Below, one piece after another: positions 59,101 through 64,000 of a DNA stretch of 64,000 nucleotides. A model generated the notes under the pieces. It was not told the DNA's origin and ran no database searches. It was given only the letters and a program-made list of their open reading frames with translations. Source of the stretch: Polytrichum commune (Eukaryota > Streptophyta > Polytrichopsida > Polytrichales > Polytrichaceae); assembly GCA_950295325.1 (NCBI GenBank), contig OX485804.1, forward strand, positions 29,264,001 to 29,328,000, given 5' to 3'. Position 1 is the first letter of the stretch. Every line of letters starts with the position of its first letter. The translations under genes were made by a program, and so were the position numbers.

Positions 59101-62040
59101 CCAACCAACCTGCAAAGTCATTCATCCAAGCCCTTTTCAACATAAAAATGCCTATTTTCATTCACTAGCACAAACCCTACCCTAGACCTGCTACCCCTAG
59201 TAATTGTTTCCACACTATTTTACATGTACTGAATAGATAAAAGAGGCCATTGTATGTGATGGTATTTTACATGTAAACATGTTTCAGTATTTAAAAACCC
59301 CCTATATTATATATATGTTTTTTGCAAAATTTATCTACAATGAATATATTAGACCCTTTTTTTATCGCAAGTTGTTTCTATGATTTTTGCCAGTATTCCC
59401 CCTGAGACATTCTTCCTATATTAAAAGTCAAATCACATGAAACTACACTAATTAGTCATGTTGGTGTGGGTGAAAAATTAATGTGAAAATAACTAATGCA
59501 GACCACTCTAGTTGTCTAATCAAGGTTAGAATAACATGGGCCCAAGATCCCAAGTCTTTGCCTTAGTCTTCCTTCAGACTTCCAACTAACACCTTACATA
59601 AAGTTTAAAATTTGTGCCCACGTCAAATTATTTCCTAGGTTTGCGTGACATTGAAAAACGATTTGGGCTCTAGAAAAATGAATTTGGCCCACTCCAATAG
59701 GACTATTTAGTATAGGTAGTGTTGGGACTCAAAACATAAGTATTGAAGATAAACGTCACACCGACTTGCAAGATGAAGCCATGACATGGAGTTTCCGGGG
59801 ACCACCTTCCAAGGAGAAGAAAACCTTGTTGTATACAATGTCCATGAAGATTTTTGGGCATAATTGGTCAAAATCGTAGTGTTTCCAAGTCCAACCAGTT
59901 ACATGTTGTGATCTTTTTAGTTTTCTAAAGGGTATATTCCACAGATTCCTCTAAAATGGTTGGCAATTTTCACGAAGCCTAATAATTTCACGAGTTATTA
60001 GAAACAATGCAAACAATAACTCATAAAGCATGCATTGCACGTTTGAATGTGTTGTCCTCAAGGGCTCCCTCCTAAACCCGCCCTGAGTTAACATAGGTAA
60101 ATGTATGTGGTGTGTTTCACCACCACTACTAACTTGTCCCCATATAACTCCAAAGTTTCCAGAATTACACAACTCTTCAAACATGGGCTTGGGGGGGGGG
60201 GGGGGGCAGTGTGTTAAAAAGTTAAGGATATAGATGCGAACAACCACTATTTTATAGGGGGGTATTACTTTCAATTTTTTTTTCACATGCTATCATTATG
60301 CAATTTTCTACTTTGGGTTGATAGAAAAATGGCTTGCATTACTTATAATTCCAAATTACTTATTATTCCATACCCTATAGTACTTTAAAGATGTCCAGTG
60401 CCATTTTTGATACCCTGTATTACTCTTAAGTCCATTTATAATTTTTTGCCCCCATGTTTTTAAAATACCCTATCATTTGTTCGCACGTATATTGCTACTC
60501 CAACCAATGACTACCCCCCCCCCCCTCCGAGAACATGGGACAAAGTTCACATATGTTCAAGATCCTAAGTAATAAAGTGGTTTGCTAGCTTTGTTCCAAG
60601 TTCGTTGTTTATCTTCGATGGGGATGTTCTCACCTTTGACTCTATCTATTTGTAAGTTAGTTGGTTATTGTTTGACATATGTCTTTGCGCACTAGGACTT
60701 TTGGCCACTTCGTATCCGTTGGTTGTTGCTTTTCGACACTATCGTGGGAACTTCTTAAATGAGAAAGATTCCCTTTCACGATCCATGTCAAACTTATGTC
60801 TCAAACTTGTACATGTGCAAATTACGTTGGGTCAAAACCGGATCACAAAACTTATGATTTTGTTCATTCGTCCATATAGCAACCACAAAATAACAACATA
60901 ACTACTGTATTTTGTATCGTGGTAATAAACATTCCAAATTGTGTGGAGTGTTTGTGAATCAACATGGGGCAACCTGATTACACATATCAATCACAACAAG
61001 AAAACGGTCAAACCGAGAGGCTTTGTCCTTTGCTATGAAAGACTACAATTGTAGCTGATTACTTTGCTCATAACAATCCATGGTTATTCACTATACCCAA
61101 CCTTTCTTGGATTTTGTGCACCTTCTTCTCAAATACGGGTCAAGAATTGAAGCTACTCATTTATCACCCAAATTTTTTTAAATAAATAATCAAGAATTGC
61201 CGAAATAACTATAGCTAACTAGATTTCTTTCAATGCATTTAGGGAGCACTTATATATATAAATATATATAACTATAGTTAACATCCACATTAAATAAAGT
61301 GGACCAAAAATAACAAGAACAAGTAACGTCCAAGTGTGAACACAAAATGGTTAGGAAATTTGCTCTTGAAACGAAGAAGTTGATGCATAGTCTCTGTCCT
61401 ACAGACAGAGCCAACAAATAAACCCACCCATGATGGATGAAGGGCTCTATGAAACCAAACATCCCTACTTGTTGAGGACCACTTCATTCCAAAAAGGACC
61501 CCACTAGACTGATTTGAGGTCTCTAATGCCATTTTCATAGTTAAAAATATAAGTGTCCTGGCCATGGAATAGTGCATTGTATTTTCATGTTCGCAGTCAA
61601 TGACTTTACTTGAACACCAAGGAGCTCTAGGCATGGAAAAATAAGCTTAAGGTATCATGAATTTGATTCACCAATTGTGACAAGAACAATGACGTGTCCA
61701 AACATGTGCACGTTGTCAACGACAAAGAAAAAAATTGACTTCCGAATTGCAAAAGTAAGCTAAGGATCCCAAATATATATAATTTGAAACTACCTTACAT
61801 GTCATTTATTGTACCCCTAGGGGGTAACTTCCTTGTAGGAATATGAAACACGTGCACTACACCGTTTGTGGTATTTAGTGTCACTTACTATTCAGAATCA
61901 CGCAATGCAAAACTTCTTACTGTAGACTCCGATTTTTATTTTCAAAGGTTGTATAAGTTGTTCATATGTTATAGAACATAAACGACTCTACTTAGTAAAA
62001 TATTACATTCTCGAATCCATTGAACCCTAAACCCCTAAAT
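56180..62040. other. Repeat-rich gene desert
   Basis: No supported gene. Contains a fold-back-family arm at about 57115-57310 and another at 59850-59985. A dispersed repeat pair lies at about 57580-57800 and 60810-61020, sharing TTGGGTCA.AACC, ATAACTTTGTTTATTCATTC-like sequence and GGGGCAAC.TGATT.CACATA. Several G/C homopolymers are present. A 17-kb-like motif (CACTACACCGTTTGTGGTAT) occurs near 61857. Confidence 0.55.
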
Positions 62041-62829
62041 TGTTTGTTGGAATCCACTTGGATGAGCGACACCTGATGATGTGGAAGAACTGTGGGGGAC
62101 GGAATATTGGCTAGGGTGTCATTGTTCATGCTTTGTCCCAGAACCGGGCCTAAGTTATGCTTTGCGTGGACAAAGAAAATTCACAGGGGACTTGTTTGTT
62201 GGAATCCACTTGGATGAGCGACACCTGATGATGTGGAAGCACTTTGGGGGACGAAAGATTGGTTGGGGTGTCACTATTCACGCTTTGTCCCGGAACCGGG
62301 CTTGAGTTACACTCTATGTGGACTGAAAAATTCACAGGGGACTTGTTTGCTGGAATCCACTTGGATGAGCGACGCCTGATGATGTGGAAGCACTTTGGGG
62401 GATGAAAGATTGGCTGGGGTGACACTGTTCACGCTTTGTCCTGTAATTGGGCCTAAGTTATGCTCTATGTGGACTGAAAAATTCACAGGGGACTTGTTTG
62501 CTGGAATCCACTTGGATGAGCGACGCCTGATGATGTGGAAGCACTTTGGGGGACGAAAGATTGGCTGGGGTGTCACTGTTCACGCTTTGTCCCATAATCG
62601 GGCCTAAGTTATGCTCTGCGTGGACAGAAAAATTCATAAGGGACTTGTCTACTGGAATCCACTTGAATGAGCAACGCCTGATGATGTGGAAACACTTTGG
62701 GGGACGAAAGATTGGCTGGGGTGTCACTGTTCACGCTTTGTCCTGGAACCGGGCCTAAGTTAACTTATGCTCTGCGTGGACAGAAAAATTCACAGGGGAC
62801 TTGTTTGCTGGAATCCACTTGGATGAGCG
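62041..62829. repeat. 151-bp tandem (satellite-like) array, about 5.2 units
   Basis: The landmark GAATCCACTTGGATGAGCGA starts at 62050, 62202, 62353, 62504, 62655 and 62811: spacings of 152, 151, 151, 151 and 156. Units are about 93-97% alike. The fifth has an extra TAACT duplication, and the sixth is cut after 19 bp, where unique DNA begins. Open frames on both strands reflect the repeat and are not conserved as protein. Confidence 0.95.
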
Positions 62830-62876
62830 ACGGGTTGTGAACACGTCATCTGCCAGCGAGGACAGATGCCTGAGGC

Positions 62877-62882
62877 CACGTG
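62877..62882. promoter_or_regulatory. G-box in the promoter of the 63153 gene
   Basis: CACGTG in the context GCCACGTGTC, about 270 bp upstream of the ATG, with an ACGTCA bZIP-type site near 62842. Such boxes are common in light- and ABA-responsive plant promoters; the role here is inferred only from position. Confidence 0.4.
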
Positions 62883-63152
62883 TCGGGCGAGGCAGGCCAG
62901 TCTCGCCATTCGTTGCATTGCAACCTCGCGGGCAACGCCATAGCCAGAAACGCGAGAGATTCCGAGCTGGAGCTCCGGTACTGCACCCGATACACACATG
63001 TTCTGCCATCGAATCTGAGCTTTTATAACAAAGCTGAGGAAACCTTTGGTCGAGTGTGCAAGCTGAATTACACGCTCCGGCTAGCATTCTTCCGGGAGTG
63101 TGGAGCTGCTAGGGTTTCGGTATCTTAGCAGTATCTCCGCAGGACCGACACA

Positions 63153-63482
63153 ATGCAGGTTGCAATGCAAGCTTCTTACGTGCAGGGAAGGGTGGGGGTG
63201 CACCCTAACCCCAGCGCACTCTACCTGCGCCAGCAGATTGCGGGATCCACAACGCGAGCTGTTTGCGTACCCGCTGTCCGAAGGCCGTTGCCGTTGGGCC
63301 AAGAACTCTCTTCCGCCTCGACTGCGGTGTCGACGCGGGTGCCAATTCGAGGGTTGGAGCCTCTGAAATTGGCGTGCAAGTCTCCAAGGGGCGGCTCGTG
63401 CAGGGCGGGCGCGGAAGGGAGCGTTGGAGCGTACAGTAAGAATGCGTTTGTGGATGATGCGGAGGCTAATAAGCTCGCTCAG
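63153..63482 (+). CDS. First exon of a probable plastid-targeted protein (3' part beyond the window)
   Basis: ATG at 63153 opens 110 codons, ending at a good donor, CAG|GTAGCT (63482/63483). The sequence is rich in Ser, Ala, Arg and Val with few acidic residues for about 95 residues, typical of a chloroplast transit peptide. It then turns acidic (NAFVDDAEANKLAQ), where the mature protein may start. The remaining 518 bp of the window look like intron. Unspliced, the frame would stop soon after (TGA at 63492-63494). The family is not recognisable from this part. GC content is clearly higher than in the flanking DNA. Confidence 0.65.
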
Positions 63483-64000
63483 GTAGCTAGCTGACAATCG
63501 CTAATCTCACTGTTCGTTTGTGTGCTTGGTTTTTAGGTTTGCGTTTGGAGGACAATTCTCGTGTCCATGCAGTGTGAGATGTGAATAGCCTTGAGTATGT
63601 AGCCATGAGAGAGTTTGAAGCTTCTTTGAAATGCTACGATAGATGAACGCAGTAAATTGGTATCGATACGATGAGTTACTCACGAGATTCGGTGTTTGCT
63701 TCCTGATTGAGTTCTTTCCCGCTTGGACTTGGCTCATGGTTTGGGATTAGGTTACTTTGTAGGTCAGATTCTCTTTAACAAATTTAAGAAATCGAATTAG
63801 AACACTGTTGGCTATCTTGCGCTGTGTTTGGATATACCGATGGTACTGGATGCCACGCAGAAATTCATGTAGTGTGAGATGTGCATAAGCTGCAAAGTTT
63901 AGGTTGAAGAACTGGAATCTTTCGATTGTGTCAATTTTCGTGAGGCACGATTCTACTGAGTTCCCGGCTTTCTCTCTGGAGCTCGGTATCCAAATTGTTG

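Noticed and set aside
62081-62758. Repeated 70-90-codon frames on both strands
   Set aside because: By-products of the 151-bp tandem array. Units differ by changes spread evenly over codon positions.

Overview
The window is nuclear DNA of a multicellular green plant (streptophyte, most likely a land plant). Five genes have many introns with plant-type GT-AG sites and encode plant families: an MLO protein, a U2AF-large-subunit-like splicing factor, a LAT/PUT-type amino-acid or polyamine permease, an MTP1-type zinc transporter and a SCAMP. A sixth, partial gene starts with what looks like a plastid transit peptide. Non-coding DNA is AT-rich and full of MITEs, homopolymer tracts and tandem repeats. 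The species cannot be named from the sequence; the divergence of the proteins and the spread-out exons would fit a non-seed plant, but that is a guess.

Layout. 1-5 kb: the last exon of an unrecognised gene, a tRNA-Ile-like gene, a MITE and a 30-bp minisatellite. 5.5-16.4 kb, minus strand: a complete 15-exon MLO gene (574 codons), whose reading frame closes exactly across all predicted splices. 16.4-22.3 kb: repeat-rich spacer with Harbinger-type and AACTACAC-type MITEs and a fold-back repeat. 22.3-31.9 kb, plus strand: a 10-exon U2AF65-like gene (about 1116 aa) with a long basic N-terminal extension. 35.0-41.6 kb, plus strand: a LAT/PUT-like permease, with one short exon not located and a SINE-like insertion in an intron. 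43.4-45.8 kb, minus strand: a 2-exon MTP1-like Zn transporter (411 aa). 47.8-52.7 kb, minus strand: a 13-exon SCAMP (302 aa). 53-62 kb: gene-poor, with an amplified Harbinger-derived block. 62.0-62.8 kb: a 151-bp tandem array lying against the promoter of a gene at 63.15 kb that runs off the window.

The genes are independent eukaryotic transcription units; there is no operon or gene-cluster logic. What connects the region is its repeat biology. Small DNA transposons sit in introns of MLO and the U2AF-like gene, and one appears to supply the MLO stop codon. Partial tandem duplications have repeatedly copied exon ends into neighbouring introns or the 5' leader (MLO exon 1, permease exon 3, and both ends of MTP exon 1). 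No CRISPR, prophage, operon or plainly new enzymatic system was found. All gene models come from reading splice sites and family similarity by eye, without transcript data.
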